A stretch of DNA of 64,000 bases from Eutreptiella sp. 'Long Island Sound 2002' (Eukaryota > Euglenozoa > Euglenophyceae > Eutreptiales > Eutreptiaceae): positions 19,687,017-19,751,016 of the forward strand of contig OZ038379.1 in assembly GCA_964036045.1 (NCBI GenBank). The letters are read 5' to 3'. The stretch's first letter is position 1; the number at the start of each line of letters is the position of its first letter. Position numbers and translations under genes: made by a program. Positions 35,151 to 52,365 of the stretch are shown here, in pieces. The notes beneath the pieces are model-generated. The model saw nothing but the letters and a program-made list of their open reading frames with translations. It did not search any database and was not told the DNA's origin.

Positions 35151-38100
35151 CAACTTTAACCGAACAGCACCTCAAACATGTGGAATTCGAACAATCAATG
35201 AAGTGCAGCGTTCAAGGACCCATTTTTTGACCGCATGTGACCCATGGGGGACACCTATGCACTATGTGCACATTTGCTGCTGGGACCTACATTGTCTACC
35301 CATTGGAGACTATGATCCCCCCGAGCACAAAAACAATGCACCAAGAACACATTTCATCATTGTCACATCATATTTTCCGGAGGCATCCTGATCTGCCCAT
35401 CACCCATGATACCGGTGCATACCCTGAGCAGAGTGACGCTTCAAATAGGGTCGTGCATGCACACAGGGCATGACTCTGCACTGCCAAAAATGTGTTGCAG
35501 AGTGTATGCATGGAGGCAGTTGCGGTATCCTGACACCTATGGTGGTGTTCAACAAGGTGCCAAAGAGTGTTTTCATTATAGTTTGTTTGAATGCATATGG
35601 AATCCACCACGCATAGGCTGGGTCCAACTGAACAGTGCCATGTTGCAATGGGGATGTATGTGCGGCATCCAGAGAGGTAGTTTCCAAGGGTTGGGTATAG
35701 ACCTACTCGGCCGGGGATTCCGTGGTGTGTTCCAGGGGGGCGGTTGAATTTAGAGGTGATGCTCAGCTGCGCATGACAACTGGGATCTTCCTTCACCAGA
35801 GCAACTTGTTTCAACACTTGCGCAATGCTACTGAGCACTGGTATGGCCCAATACAATACCTTTCTCTACAACAAGATTCGTCCACAACATGAGTGGAGTC
35901 ACAATCACTTTGTCATCCCTTGTTCATGTCTTCTACTCGGCCCACCAAGGAAGACATGTCAAAACGCACGTTCCATGGGATTGCACATTTTTGGGCATTA
36001 TCTAGGCATAATGTTCTACATCACACGGCACAATATATTTTCAGTTTGCCCCGTGCAAGCCTTTTGTGCATCCATTCTTCTCATTACTTGAATGTGAATG
36101 CACCTCACTTTGTAGGTGTTTCAATGCTCACCCTCGCCTCCGGAGTCGGGGTTCACTGGCACCCCCCCCCCCCCCTGTCCTTCCCCCCCAGGGAAGGCGG
36201 TCCCCCCCGACCACCTGGGGACGGTTGCCAAATGAAGGTCGCCTCGAGTCCCCAAGGAAGGACAGGGGGCCGTGAAGCAACTTAGCTACCAATATAGCCC
36301 CTGTGACACAGACGATACGGGGAAGAACGGGGGTGAAGGGGCGGGGGAAAACATGAGGTGATGGACGGACAGCACCCTTTGCCCCCTGACAGTGTCGTTG
36401 GCCTTGGAACGCTGGCCACAGCCTATACGGCTGCACCACATGTGCCAAGCAATCAAGGAGTGCGAGTTCAGATCTAGCGGGAGACAAGGAATGCTGGGAG
36501 ACCACAATTGCACCTTTTTGTGGGCAGGAAAAACAGTTCATGGGGGGATCAGTTGCGCTGCGCGCGCACCGCGTAACGTGTTGGAACAACCTATGGGGAA
36601 AAGGTGCAATATCCCCGTTACAGACATTGTCACTGTCAGTCTGTGTGCCCATACTGTGGACAGTGCCATAGCTCAGGAGCACAGCAGGGGAAAAGAAACA
36701 CAGAAGGGACCTCATGTAAAGGACATGCTGTTCAACTTTATGTGCACCGGTTGCAAATTTGGTCATGCTTGCAGGAACCAAAGAGGGCAGGAAGCATCAT
36801 GTGAATGGAGCTTAGGAAATGTTGCAAATCGGTGACTGTGTGATTGATCAGACTTTTCTGTTGCAGAAAAACCTTGATGCCGTGGAGGCTGCAGTTTGTG
36901 ACTTGTGGGTTCGCTCTGCACGCTCCAGTACATTCTTTGTGTGCTCAAGCCACCCAGGCAACCGCCACGTCCTCTCGGCTCCAGCTGTCACCAGTTTTTT
37001 GGTGCCGCGTTTTTGGCCACTCAGTCTGCTGCTCACTCTTCTGCGATGACATCAGTGGAACCTAGCACATCACAGTCAGATGGTCAAAGGAAACACGGGA
37101 AACCTTGCCGACCTGAGATTCTGAATGAAGCAAAGTACCCGTGTATGAACTAGTTGGGCTTTTTTTGGGGGGGTTTCCAAATGACTTCAAGTGCACAACA
37201 ACCAAAAGGAAGGTGTTTTTGGGCCCACAACTGAGATCCAGGTGGAGTATGGTCAGTGGCAAGCTTGTTTGGTCAAAAATGGGGCTACCAATTGTTCTGC
37301 CGATTTGTTGGGATTTCTCCGCTTCGGGGAGCATCCGTCTCCAGATTTTTGGATGAAAATTCCCCATCCATCCCACCAGCTGCACCACCAAGCCTTGGCA
37401 GAGTGGGGACGGCACCTGCCGTCCTGGCTGCATGGGTGGAGTCATTGGCGAGAGGGCATCCGTCAGGCAATCATCTTGGTCATGCTCATTGTGTCCTGAA
37501 AAAAGAAAAAAACCGGTACCGAACCCCCACCCAGCCCCGCCAGTGTGTCGTTCAGCTCTGAAACCTTGATTTTTGGATTCCCTGTATTCAAAATAGGGGG
37601 TATGTGGTGGCAAACAGCACTTACTCATTATCTTGGCACACCAACCCAATCTCATAAAAAACCTCCGACTATTCGTCAGCCCCCCTACGAAAACGCCCAT
37701 ATACATCAGACACCCTTCCTTACCACAACCAACTGCAGACTAAACTCGAGTAAATGTCTATGTGCACAGTGTCTACAAACTGCAGTATTACGCCTGTTTT
37801 CTGACACGTAATAATCCAAGACGCGTCGCAACAGGCGTCTTATTCCGACGTGTCGCAAAGCTACGACGCGTCGCAAAGCGCTGTACTACGAGGCATCGTT
37901 TTTTGACAGATGTGCCAAAGGGTGCCAAAGACTGCAGTACAAAGCCGCGGGCTTACAAGGACTGCCATTTTTGGCATAGAATACCCTGAGACAACCGCCA
38001 ACGACCGTCAACTGGTCATCGGTTGACCATCATCTGTCGGGGATGGATGTTGAACCGTCGGCAGTTGGACATGAGCCGCCACAAAAGTCGGCGAGATCGA

Positions 38101-38539
38101 GTCGGCGGTCGAGAGAGATTGCTGCGGTGGACAGCAAGACCGAAATCCGCCAAATCCTAACGATTTGCATTCGATATGATCTGGCGGTCCCGGAGTCCCA
38201 TGACAAAACTCTGGGTCAGGACCGGGTCAGGGAGAGAGGGGGGACTAGGTCGTCGACACAGAGCCATTGAAAGAGGGTTGACGGATTGCTGCCCCACAAA
38301 ATGGAACTGCTGGTCCCACCCGTTGCCCAATGCAGCGATGAAGAGAGAGACGTCGATTTCTTGTCCCGTGTGACCCATACTGTTACACACCACCGTCACA
38401 TAGCAACCCCCGCCCCCCCCCCAAAGAGATAGAGGACCACCGCACTGGGCAGCTGGGCTTTGGTACCTACCCCCCTTCCCGTGACTTACTAGGGGCCACG
38501 AGGGTGCCAAGCGCCCGAAGCAGAAACATCGCCCCCGCG
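35151..38539. other. Accessory DNA with short unrecognised frames
   Basis: No intact gene. Protein-like frames include 35406-35747 (+), 36604-36804 (+; HCHCQSVCPYCGQCH, a possible zinc knuckle), 37191-37499 (+; Trp/His-rich, ends ILVMLIVS) and 38043-38270 (+; charged, SARSSRRSREIAAVDSK). None can be assigned and all may be transposon debris. A C tract lies at 36164-36175. The phrase gacgcgtcgcaa recurs near 37800-37880. Confidence 0.4.
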
Positions 38540-38720
38540 ACGTCCGCTTACCTGCCAGCGCAGGCAGACTTCACATTCAGTGATTCTGAGACCACGAATT
38601 TCGGAGGGTGCTCTTCGCTACAATTGATGTGGGAAGTTGTAGTACAGGGTCAGGGCCGTTGCGGAGCAACAAGCGTTACAGATCAGGGGTGTGCTGTAAT
38701 TCCAGGCATGTCGCCTGTGG
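38540..38720 (+). repeat. Dispersed repeat B, partial copy 2
   Basis: It shares cagacttcacattcagtgatt, a gagggtgctc block and a tgtgggaa.ttgta/atgtaacaca block with 43170-43330. Diverged but collinear. Confidence 0.45.
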
Positions 38721-39551
38721 TGTTCGAGGCGACAGGATGAAGTGCGCTGGGGAAGTGTAGGTCATCCATCTGAAGGGGTGAGGGGGATGGCCAGAGAGCC
38801 CCCCCCAGCCCCCCCCCCCCCCCAACTCCTCCAGCAAACGTACTCCTCCTTTGTGCCTCCATGTGTCCCCCCCCCACGTTGTGCTGTGGCCTTGCTGCGT
38901 CCCTCACTTGGTTTGTGTCGCAGAGGGGGGAGGGGGGTCGTGTGCCGCTGTGGGGGGGTTGTGTGTGCCCAGCACTTCCCTGCCCTTGGAGCCCCTTAGT
39001 GAGCCGAGCCCCCTGGTGAGCCCGCTTTTGCGGACGTGACCCTGAGGGCTACACCGTCTCCTGGAATCAAAGGGGGGGGTACCCGTATCCGGCGCGATTG
39101 TGTGCGCCACGATGGTCACCTGGAGCTGCAAACGTAAGCCTTTCCTCGGTTCACAGTCATGCCAACACAAATTCTTGTCCTTGTGTCCTGCACCAACTTG
39201 GTATGCCCTTGGGCTGTCTTGGTAGGGGTTTGAGCCACCATGTACAGCCATGTGGCAAAACCTCCATGCCCATGGTGTAAATGGCGTGGAAACCTGGCGG
39301 GGGGGGGAGGGCATGCGAAACCCTCATGCGGTGCCCGCCCCCCCCCCCCCCCCTCCTCGGTTGCCACCTTTGTGGGCACCTCATGGGTAGGAAAGAATTT
39401 GCCCCCAACTTTGCAGATTGGAATCAGGCCCCTGTCGTCAAAATACGATTTCCATTGGCAGGTTGGTGTGACCCGCCCACATGCCTACCTCTCGTATTGT
39501 AGATCACGCAGGGGGGAGTGCTCCAGGGGGAGCACAGGGGCCCACAGGGTG
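38721..39551. other. Region downstream of the kelch gene
   Basis: Long C and G tracts lie at 38806-38823 and 39339-39354. No gene and no clear TTTATT (minus-strand AATAAA) were seen close to the kelch stop codon. Confidence 0.4.
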
Positions 39552-42429
39552 TCAGTCCTGTGCACACGCGGGCAGTGCCTCATCCAAAAAAGGCTCCTGG
39601 TCGGAGTTGCTCTCGTCGACATACTCATGCACAAAGTCGTCGAGCTGCAGCTCCGGTTGAAGCTCGATGGAGTCCAGCAACACATGCCTGTGCCTGCGCA
39701 CCCGCGCTCGGCACCGGGTCATGCCAATGATCAGACAAACAGAACCCAACGCCGCCCCACCGAACGCCCCGGTCGCGGGGGAAGGACGCTGAAGGAGGGC
39801 CTGACGAACGGCGTCGACGAGGGAGTGCGTTGTGTTGGCGGACGCGTGATGGCGCGCGTCGGCACTTGGGTGCTCCTCCTCCGCAGCGGCCAGGGGGCCT
39901 TGGGGGGGAGACGGGCCGCTTGCGGTGGGCGTTTGCGTGCGCGTCGGTTCGCGGGGCGGCGACGGGGAGGCCGGTGACTGCACTGGGGCAGGGCTTGTAC
40001 TGGACGTCGCGGTGTGGCTTGGGGTTTGGGCACCGGAGGGCGTGGGGGTGGGGGTGGGGCTTGTGGAGACGTGGCGGGGGGCGGCACTGAACACCTCCGT
40101 CACGGCGCTCGTCCGCGCCTCCTCGGCCATGACGACCCCCCCGAAGGCGTAGACGGCCCCGCGCAGCGCGACGGTGCACATCCCGAAGCGCGGCGTCGGG
40201 AGGGGCGCCCCCGCCGCCCACCGCCGCGTGTCGGCGCTCCAGATGTGCACCGCCGCCGACACGGACCGACCGTCGCCGTCGGTGCTCCCCCCGACCGTCA
40301 CGACGTACGTGTCGTCCACGGCCACGGCCCCGAGGTACTGCAGCGCCAGCGGGTGGTCGGCCTCGGAGCGCCACTCGTGGGCGGCGAGGGAGACGCAGTC
40401 CATGGCCCGCACCACCGCCTGCCGGCCCATGCCCCCCACGAGGCAGACGGCCCCGCGGATCAGCACCGCGGCGAAGCTCATGCGGGCGACCGGCATCGCC
40501 GTGGGGACGAACGACCACCGGCCGGTGGCGAGGTCGAGGATCTCCCCCGTCCGCAGGACGATGTTCCGCATGTCGTGGCCCCCGAAGACGTACAGCCGCC
40601 CCCGAGGGGCGAGCACCTGGGGGCACGGGGGGACTGTGGGGGGACAGGGGGGGGCTGCCACCGGGTGCCGGGGGTCGATCAACGATGTCCCACAGGGCGG
40701 AAGCAGCGCAACCCCCCGCACAAGTGGGCGCGTGGAAAATGCATTTTGGGGGGCAGGGCTGTGCTTCAGCGGGGGGGATCAATGGTCGGTAACGATTGAC
40801 TGAATGTCCCCGCCATAGACATCGGGAGGGGGGGGGATGGGGGGGCTCTGAGGGTGTGAAGTTTGGGTACCAAAAATGGCGTGAAAAGTTTCTGTACCAA
40901 AAAACTTCATTTTCCCCCGCTGCAAAAACTTTGGAGGGGGAGGGCGGGGGGGGGCAGAATGAACATGAAAGCACAGCCCTGGGGGAAGGGGCAGTCTCGC
41001 CCCCTTCAAAAGGGCTCCCATGACTGAGGCCTTTGTCCAGCCACCGGCAGGACCCATAAGGGGGGTTTGGGCGGATGGCGTGGGGGGGGGGGGGGGCACA
41101 TATGAGTCCACAACCATCCCCGTGACAGGGTGATCATTTGGAGGCTTGTGTCATGGATGACAACGTTTGCCCAACATGTTCTGCCCAGGCGCCCCGATTG
41201 CAGGGCCCGACTTCCTTGGGCCAGACTTGTGCGATGCGAGCATCACCCGGCACAGCAACTGCGCGGCGGTCCCCAAAGAAGGGGCAATATGCTCACAAGA
41301 GTTGCGGTACGGCCTTCGGTTGGGATAGTGGCCTCGAAAGGACTGCAATGTATCTGTGGTGCTTCACAAAAAGGCTCCTACCACGACATGAAACTGCCTC
41401 CCGACCATCTCTCTTTGTTGGAGGGAAAGCCTCAGATACATTGATGGGGACAAGTACAGAAATATGCACAACACTCGGCCACTCAGAAACTGAGCGGGCA
41501 GGCGCGTCCAAGCAGACACCCCATACCAGCAGGGGGACCCCCAGAGTTTTGCCTGGGGGGGGGGGGGTCTGGAACCCAAAATTCCAAAAATTTGTGTACC
41601 AAAAAAAATAGCCCAAATCAACAGTTCCTTTTGTAAATTTCATTTTCCCCCACTATGAAATCTGGGTCCGAGAAGGGGGGGGGGGCGTCCCCCCCCCCCA
41701 AGGAGATGCTGAGTTGTTCAGCAAAACTCTGGGGATCCCTCCCCAACGGCGATTGTTGGGCCCCAGGATGTCCACTTGCGGGGTCACTTCCCCGATGGGG
41801 GCACACAGCAACCTTTGACCTGCCCTTTCCCACGCTCCGTCCTGTGGCAAGTGGCGGGGGCTGAGGGGGGGTGGGGTGGCTGCGAAGGACTGTAGACGGA
41901 TCAGGCCCACTGCAGAGGGTTTTGGACAGTTGTGGATGGGGTGGGGGGCTGGCGGGTAGAGGGACCGAGGGGTGCAGACCGTGGCATGGAACATGCGGCC
42001 CTTGGGCATGCTCTCCATCGCAGAGAATGAATCGCGCTGGATGTCGTAAGCGATGACAGCCCCCATCAGAAGCCCTTTGCCACCCACGAGGTAAATGGTG
42101 CCCTGGTGGTACGTGGCGGACATCCCAAGCCGTGGGGCTTCCATGTGGGTCACATTGGCATACCCTTGGGTTGCACTGTCGAAGCGTATCACGTCTTTCA
42201 GCCAGGGGTTGTGTTGGGTGTGGAACTTGCTGGCGTGGGGATGGACACCCAGATGGCCGGCCCCACCGAAGAAGTAGACGGTGTCTTCAGTAGCGACACA
42301 TGCGGTGTGCGCCCGCAGCCGGGGCAGATTTGGGCCACTGCTCCAATGCCATTGCTCAAAGTCTCCGTGACACACAGCACAGCAAACAGCAAGTACAAGG
42401 CTTACCGCCCATCCTTTGAAATGAGCCAT
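39552..42429 (-). CDS. Type I membrane protein with six kelch motifs (two exons)
   Basis: Exons are 42429-41980 and 40616-39552, joined in phase 0, giving 504 residues. Residues 1-22 form a signal peptide (MAHFKGWAVSLVLAVCCAVC, likely cut near HGD). Six kelch motifs follow, with diglycines at about 55, 116, 162, 211, 259 and 309. Exon 1 ends GRMFHAT and exon 2 begins VLAPRGRLYVFGG, restoring one kelch blade exactly. Residues 333-390 are Pro/Thr/Ser-rich (mucin-like, probably O-glycosylated). A short hydrophobic segment at about 431-449 then precedes RCRARVRRHR, a stop-transfer signal, and an acidic tail of about 45 residues. The inferred product has an extracellular or lumenal beta-propeller on a stalk with a cytosolic tail, so a surface receptor or adhesion role is possible. 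The ligand is unknown. Confidence 0.85.
40855..40935 (-). repeat. Dispersed repeat C, copy 1
   Basis: It shares gtaccaaaaa, cttcattttcccccgct and flanking G tracts with 41568-41660. The minus strand of both encodes similar aromatic peptides (ENE.F/Y ... FWY.NF), so this is a duplicated mobile sequence. Confidence 0.55.
41568..41660 (-). repeat. Dispersed repeat C, copy 2
   Basis: Direct-orientation relative of 40855-40935, within the same intron. Landmarks are gtgtaccaaaaaaaat and tttcattttcccccact, followed by a G tract. Confidence 0.55.
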
Positions 42430-44800
42430 TCGGTCATTGTTCCAATAGCATTCCCTTCAGCACGATGAGCCAACGACCACAACGGGAAAGCAGCTGAAGG
42501 ATAGCAGGCACGAGAAGGCACTCTACGGGGACACTCGATTTAAGCCCCCTCCCCCCCCAAAAAAAATGCCCTGTCCGACTTGGTGTCTGCGGAAACATGA
42601 CGGGCCCCAGGCAAATACAAACTGACAAACCCATAGCCACACGGAAAATTCGGAGGGTTCTGCTTGCAAGGGCACCAGGGCATTGTCAAGCCAGGACCAA
42701 TGCCGGGAGTGCGGGTGTGGGCATGTGGAAATCCTACTCCCCACTCCCGCACCCGCCGTTGCAAGACCATTCCACCCTGACAGATTGCACAGGGTGCTCG
42801 ATGGGGCGATGGGTTGAGTGATTGGGGCGTCCTTCTAGTACAGTCTATCCCCCCCTTCCCCAACGGGTGCGGTAGCAATCTGGAGTTGTCTCTTTAGGGC
42901 AGTTCATACCCTGCGTCGTTCTCGATTATTCTGTTTTTGTACATCCGCCAGCCCTGAGTCCAGCCACGTTCCAGGAAGCGGAATCATTGCAAAGCCATGG
43001 CCCATAAGTCCAAGTGTGTAGGGGCTGCCATATTGGCTTACTAAGTGTGCCGGTTGATACTTCCCAGTTTACGCACTGGTTTGAGTCTTCAGAAGTTAAT
43101 TGTCCACATGGCTTCTTCCAATCCACAGGAGAAATGCAGTGAGGTTACATATGCTGCTTCTGCGTCCCTCCCACACCGGCGCCGGCATGCTTCACATTCA
43201 GTCATTGCGATGGCAGTGAAATTTGGAGAGTGTGCACCACTACCGATGTGGGAAATGTAACACAAGGCCAGGGGGGATGCGGATTACCAAGTGTTACTCA
43301 TCGGTGGTGTGCAGCAGTCCCTGGCATGGTGCCATTGGTTTTGTTGCTTTCCCTTTCATGTTGTCGCCAACAGAACCCAATTTCATTCAACGGCGAGAGT
43401 TGTGGAAGGTGAAGGCATGGAGAATTCAGTTGGTGTGCAATCATCCGATCTCTCGAGACTCTACTCCATAAATGGAGTATATTCCGTTTTGCTGCTGGCC
43501 GTAGAACACATCTCAATAGCATCCGGCCAATAGGCCATAAATCTGTATCACCACCCTTTGAGCCAATAAGGACTACTACAAGTGAAGTCCCTTTTCTTCT
43601 CGACGGTGGTTCCAGTTTTGCGCACACTCGCTACGAAAAGAGGTGTGCAGCAGGTTCGACATGCATCTAATATCCTGTTGCTGCTTGCCACAGCAGTGTA
43701 CCGGACCTCAATACTCAATACTGCTAGGAATGTGTCCCACAATTCTGGACTACATCCACATCTACATGCAGATCTACACCTGCACTTCAAATTGGCTTCT
43801 GGTGGCGTTGCTATCTGTGGGGATTTGGGTGCTCTTGCACTTCAATTTTCCTGAACTCCTCCTTGCTATGCACCACCAAGAGGTACTTCCTTGTGCCAAA
43901 CGTCTCCTCCAGTCAATGCTGTTGTTGACGGGGAAGGCTGTTTCTATTGGTCTCAGGCAGCTATTCAACTGAGTTGCAGAACAAGAAAAAGTAAACCAAA
44001 ATCACTTGTTATGGAAGGAAACGCACAGACCTTCATCCGCGCTTTGCTGAGCTTCAGCTAAGCTTTCCCCAGGTTGGAAGCTTTTCGCTGCGGCAATGCG
44101 ACGCACTTTCAGGAGAAGCCAAATCTTCTGGAAACAGAATTTCTTCTGGGTCAATCTTAGGTAAGATTTGATTGAGTAAGATGAGGTAAGATTTGAAGGC
44201 TACCATGACCTGTTCCAAGAACCCCGCCCCTCGAGACAGTGCAGGAATACCGCCCTAAGTGCAGCACTACCCTCCAATTCTAATGTTAACATCCTTTTTG
44301 TCCAAAACTGCTGAGAAAAAGAGCTGTTTGGGTATCGGCCCAAAAAGCCCCAACCCAAGGGAGGGGGGGGGTGGGGGTTGAAAAGGCGCTCCTTCCCCCC
44401 ACCCTGACAGTTAAATTGTCGCGCACCCCTGCGGGTGTTTCGTTTGATCATCGCAGCCCCAAAACCCTCTGCAAATTGCCTGCATCTGTGCAAAACCCCT
44501 GTTTTCCTTTGTATGCCAGTAAATTCCCGGGTCCTCTAGCCCCTGTGTGATGCACTGCAGACAGAGAAGCACTTGTACATGGGGCGGGCCCAAGGAGCCC
44601 CTTTCCGAAACGCCCGCCCCCCGGACAAAACTCTGTTCTACCGCCCCAGGGGATGCCAGTGGTCGGCAATGCCAACTCGGGGGTCCCCAGTCGGTGGGAT
44701 GTGGCCGGTCCGATGCCAATGGGCCGGCTTTGATCCGTCGGATCTGATCGGTCGGGCGGCCATCATCCGGCAGACCACCTACCCCACAAGGGCCCGGGTT
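42430..44800. other. Region upstream of the kelch gene
   Basis: No gene recognised. It contains a copy of dispersed repeat B at 43040-43340 and a small gtaagatttga repeat at 44160-44200. The kelch promoter should lie in its first few hundred bases; no TATA element is evident. Confidence 0.4.
43040..43340 (+). repeat. Dispersed repeat B, copy 3
   Basis: Collinear with 4060-4360 (tacgcactggtttgag, gctgcttctgc, aagtgttactca/gagtgttaccca in neighbouring sequence) and with 38540-38720. Confidence 0.5.
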
Positions 44801-46784
44801 CATACGGGGGAGTGCGCCATGCCTTTGGCTCCCCACGGCCCAGAAAGGGGGGTCCAGATTGCGCGGGGGGGGGGGGGGGGGGGGCAGTTCAGTTCAGTTC
44901 AGTTCCGGACCCCAACTCCCGCGACAGGGGGGCGGGGGGTCAAGTGGTTTTTCGGGGTTTAAGGGCATTTCTGAATTCCGCGGTTCATTCTGAGCACTGT
45001 GCATTTCCACAGGGGGAGGGGGGGGTTTCCCACTATGCGGCCACCATCAGCCACACCTCCATCACCTTGATGGCCTCACGGGCCTTTACAGTAGCCGTGC
45101 TGCTCCCCATTGGCGTAGGTTGTGGGGGGGGGGGGTCTGGAGGGGGGGGGGGGGGGCGGGGGTCCAGCCCTACACGTAACACCCCCCGTGGCCCGGACGC
45201 CCCCTCCTCCGCAACTGCAGTCCTCCTTCCCTCAGAAGACCGTGCCCATCGTGTCACAGTGGGTCACAGACGAGCCATTGCCGCAGACCCCACGTGTAGA
45301 ACGGAGCAGAAGGTCAGTCTATGGCACGTGGGGGGGGGGGCGTTTCTCTGTACTCCCGGACCCGGGGGGGTCCGGAGGGGGGCCATAAAGAGGCTGAAAG
45401 AGAGGAGGGGGGGGTCGAATTTGTTTGGTTGGTTTATTGGAAGATTCGAATTCCACATCGATCCAATTCTGAGCGTTTTGAGGACAAATTGGTGGCGGTT
45501 AACGAAAACTGTTGAGCACCGACCCCCCCGTGAAGAGACACAGGAAGTCCTGGTGGACACACCGACCCGGACCACTGTTACCGGCCCCACTGCGTTGGTG
45601 ACACCACTGCTGCACCCCCCGATGGTGCGTAGGTGTGGGGGGTCTGGAAGGGGGTGGGGGTGGGGGGGCAAACACTTCACTGAATCCCCCGCTATGCGAG
45701 TGCGGGACTTTGCGCTGGGGAGCAAAGAGGGTGGTCAAACGACAAATGCAAAGAAAGAAGAGATCCTCAGTGACATGTCATAGGCGCCTTTCACTGTATT
45801 GTCATTTTCACTGAACCCCCCCCCCCGGGTGTGGAGCGTGCCTGAGGCATCAATCATCGACAGGAAGGGTAGCAGGGCGCGGGCCGGTAGTCTGCCGCCC
45901 TGACCACAACCCACCCCACCAACACACTCTCACCCCAGCGTACATCCGGCACCGAGTCCACGACGGCGTGAGCGAAGACGGTGCTGCTCACGGTCGTTCG
46001 ATGGGGGACCATACGGCACGCACTGACCCCTTGTGAGAGAGACACGTTTGCTGTCCAATGCCCCCCCCCCCCCCCCCTGAGAGGTCTAGCGGGGGCAGCG
46101 CGGTGCCCATTGGGGCTGAACGCCGCCCTTGGGCACTCGGGCGCGCCGGGGCTGCTCTGCTGGTCTCCTACGGCCGGTGCTGGAGAATGCCTCCGAGTAC
46201 ACGGCAGCCCACCAACACCCCTTTGCCCATCGAAACCGGCCCCGAGGGCCAAAGTTCAGAGTTCTGCCCGGACCATCCCGCGCTTTGGCGGAGCCGCCCG
46301 GCCGATGGGGCCCCCCTTCCACCGGGAACACCTCCACGACCACCGACGGCCACCGGCACTGCGAAGACCGCAGGCGTATGAGGGGGACTCTGGGCACGGC
46401 CCGCCCTCCTCCGCGTGATGCGCTGTGCCAAGGGAGAGTCGAGGGAGAGGGAGGCTGCGGCACGCCTTCCCCCCTTCGCTCGTCTGGGTCTCGATCTCGG
46501 GACCTCTCGGTCAGGCACGCCGTGCTACGACAGCGGTACCACGTGCCCTGCGTGACCTCCTGACATGGCGTCCGGTCGATGCTCGAAACTCATGTTCTTG
46601 GGAGGGACAAAGTCGCACAGTGCACCCGCAGATTTGCCATGTACGCCACCGCCCACACGGCCCAGGCAAGGCCCCCAACCGAGGCCTGGTACTGCACCGG
46701 CACCGGCTTCATGTTGACCGCGATGGAGGGCGGCCAGAAGCAGCAGCTGCGCCCCCACGTTCGTGGCAGGGGTCCGCACACGCC
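44801..46784. other. Very GC-rich region downstream of the glycosyltransferase gene
   Basis: Long G tracts lie at 44863-44883, 45125-45160 and 45330-45340, and C tracts at 45818-45827 and 46060-46078. A (cagtt)4-like pentamer lies at 44886-44903. Minus-strand frames such as 45854-46018 (FAHAVVDSVPDVRWGESVLVG) look protein-like, but no family or splice chain could be established. An extra exon or a separate small gene here cannot be excluded. Confidence 0.35.
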
Positions 46785-51254
<4,470 letters not shown>

Positions 51255-51879
51255 CAGCTCTCAGCCGGGAACGTGCAGGCCGCATGGAAAGGCCATGGTG
51301 AGTGCTGGTTACATGGAGCACAAGGACCCTTCACCTGGAGGTAACAAAGAAAAATGCATGAAAGAGAAGGAATCTGGTTTCTCACGCTGCACCGCACCGC
51401 ACCACACCACACAACTGCATCTCACCTCACCACGAGGGCAGTTGAACAATTACCCCAGCAAAATGGTCCGCAATGGAAGGTCCTGTTAAGGCCGTAGGGT
51501 ATAGCCTGGTGGCTAGCCATTACTTCCTAGATGCTTGCTACTTACTGCATGGTTCATGGTAATACCTGGTGCCTTCTGGATGCTTTGGGGTACTTCCTCG
51601 TGACGTCTGCATGCATACTTGGCACTGCCCGAATCTTTGCTGGTAAATCCTGGTGGTGTCTTGATCGCCACAAACTGCCCACATTCAGAAGCTGCATGAA
51701 CAGTGGCTGCAACTTGGGCACCAGTTGACCATGGGGGAATCTTTGCACTGCGCGCGCACTGCGCGCTACTTTTAGACTATGTTCCCCCCGAAGAGCTCCC
51801 AAGCACACCCCTTGGAAACGCCCTTAGAATTAGGTGACCCAAACTGCCCCAGCTCAAGAAAGTTGCAAACTACCTTCCC
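51255..51879. other. Upstream region of the glycosyltransferase gene
   Basis: It should hold that gene's promoter. The motif gcactgcgcgcgcactgcgc occurs at 51747-51766. No TATA element or other gene is evident. Confidence 0.35.
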
Positions 51880-52365
51880 TTAACATAACACACACATGTT
51901 CCTTACGATGCCCCAGTGCCACATGCATGGTTTCGGTTGTGAGGAAGGGGCTCTCTCCTTTCCCTTGCGGTTAGAATCGGATTGGGGTTGAGATTGTGTA
52001 GCCACAGGGGGTTGCGAGGACTGAGAGGGTTGAGGGAGAATGGAGCTGGACGAAGCCACATCAGCCCGAGGGGGCGCAGCAACACAAAAAGCATCCAGTG
52101 TGCGTAGCCGCTTTTCTAGGACCTGCTGCGCATGTTTTGCTTGTTTCTTGGCCTCTCTTTCTCTTTTCTCACGGCGCAAACGGACAATCTCAGGCTGCAT
52201 TGTTGGCGCTTCACTGCCGCCTTCAGAGAATGGTTGGCCATCAAGCCCATCCTGGAAAATTACACTTTCCTCATCCCTTGGTAAGTGGTTACCCTTGCCG
52301 AACCGCAAGATCTGCTCAATCACCTTTGGCACACCCAAACAAAGGGGGACAAAATCAGAAGTCAA
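51880..52365 (-). CDS. Transposon ORF fragment with coiled-coil (shares leader exon with the Harbinger-like element)
   Basis: The minus-strand frame begins with TSDFVP, the same peptide and DNA as at 55352 (agtcaaaacc/tcagaagtc block). A charged helix (LRREKREREAKKQAKHAQQV) predicts a coiled coil, and a Ser/Gln/Pro-rich stretch follows. Near the end is CMWHWGIVRNM, resembling the LWHWGLVRN segment of the transposase, then a stop. The opening codon is TTG, so the frame probably starts at a splice acceptor (gtag|gttttg). Likely an internally deleted or chimeric element copy. Confidence 0.45.
   Translation of the reverse strand: MTSDFVPLCLGVPKVIEQILRFGKGNHLPRDEESVIFQDGLDGQPFSEGGSEAPTMQPEIVRLRREKREREAKKQAKHAQQVLEKRLRTLDAFCVAAPPRADVASSSSILPQPSQSSQPPVATQSQPQSDSNRKGKERAPSSQPKPCMWHWGIVRNMCVLC

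Larger units (their letters stand above)
40617..41979 (-). other. Intron of the kelch gene
   Basis: Phase-0 intron of 1363 bp, ccacg|gtctgc ... cccag|gtgctc on the minus strand. It contains two copies of dispersed repeat C and several G/C homopolymers. Confidence 0.85.

Noticed and set aside
45854-46418. Minus-strand open frames that might be further glycosyltransferase exons or another gene
   Set aside because: Three competing frames, no recognised domain and no convincing splice chain; the stop at 46785 closes the enzyme acceptably.
46470-46560. Possible tRNA or tRNA-derived SINE on the minus strand (a B-box-like gagatcgagacc)
   Set aside because: No cloverleaf could be drawn: the anticodon arm would have a three-base loop and the acceptor arms do not pair.
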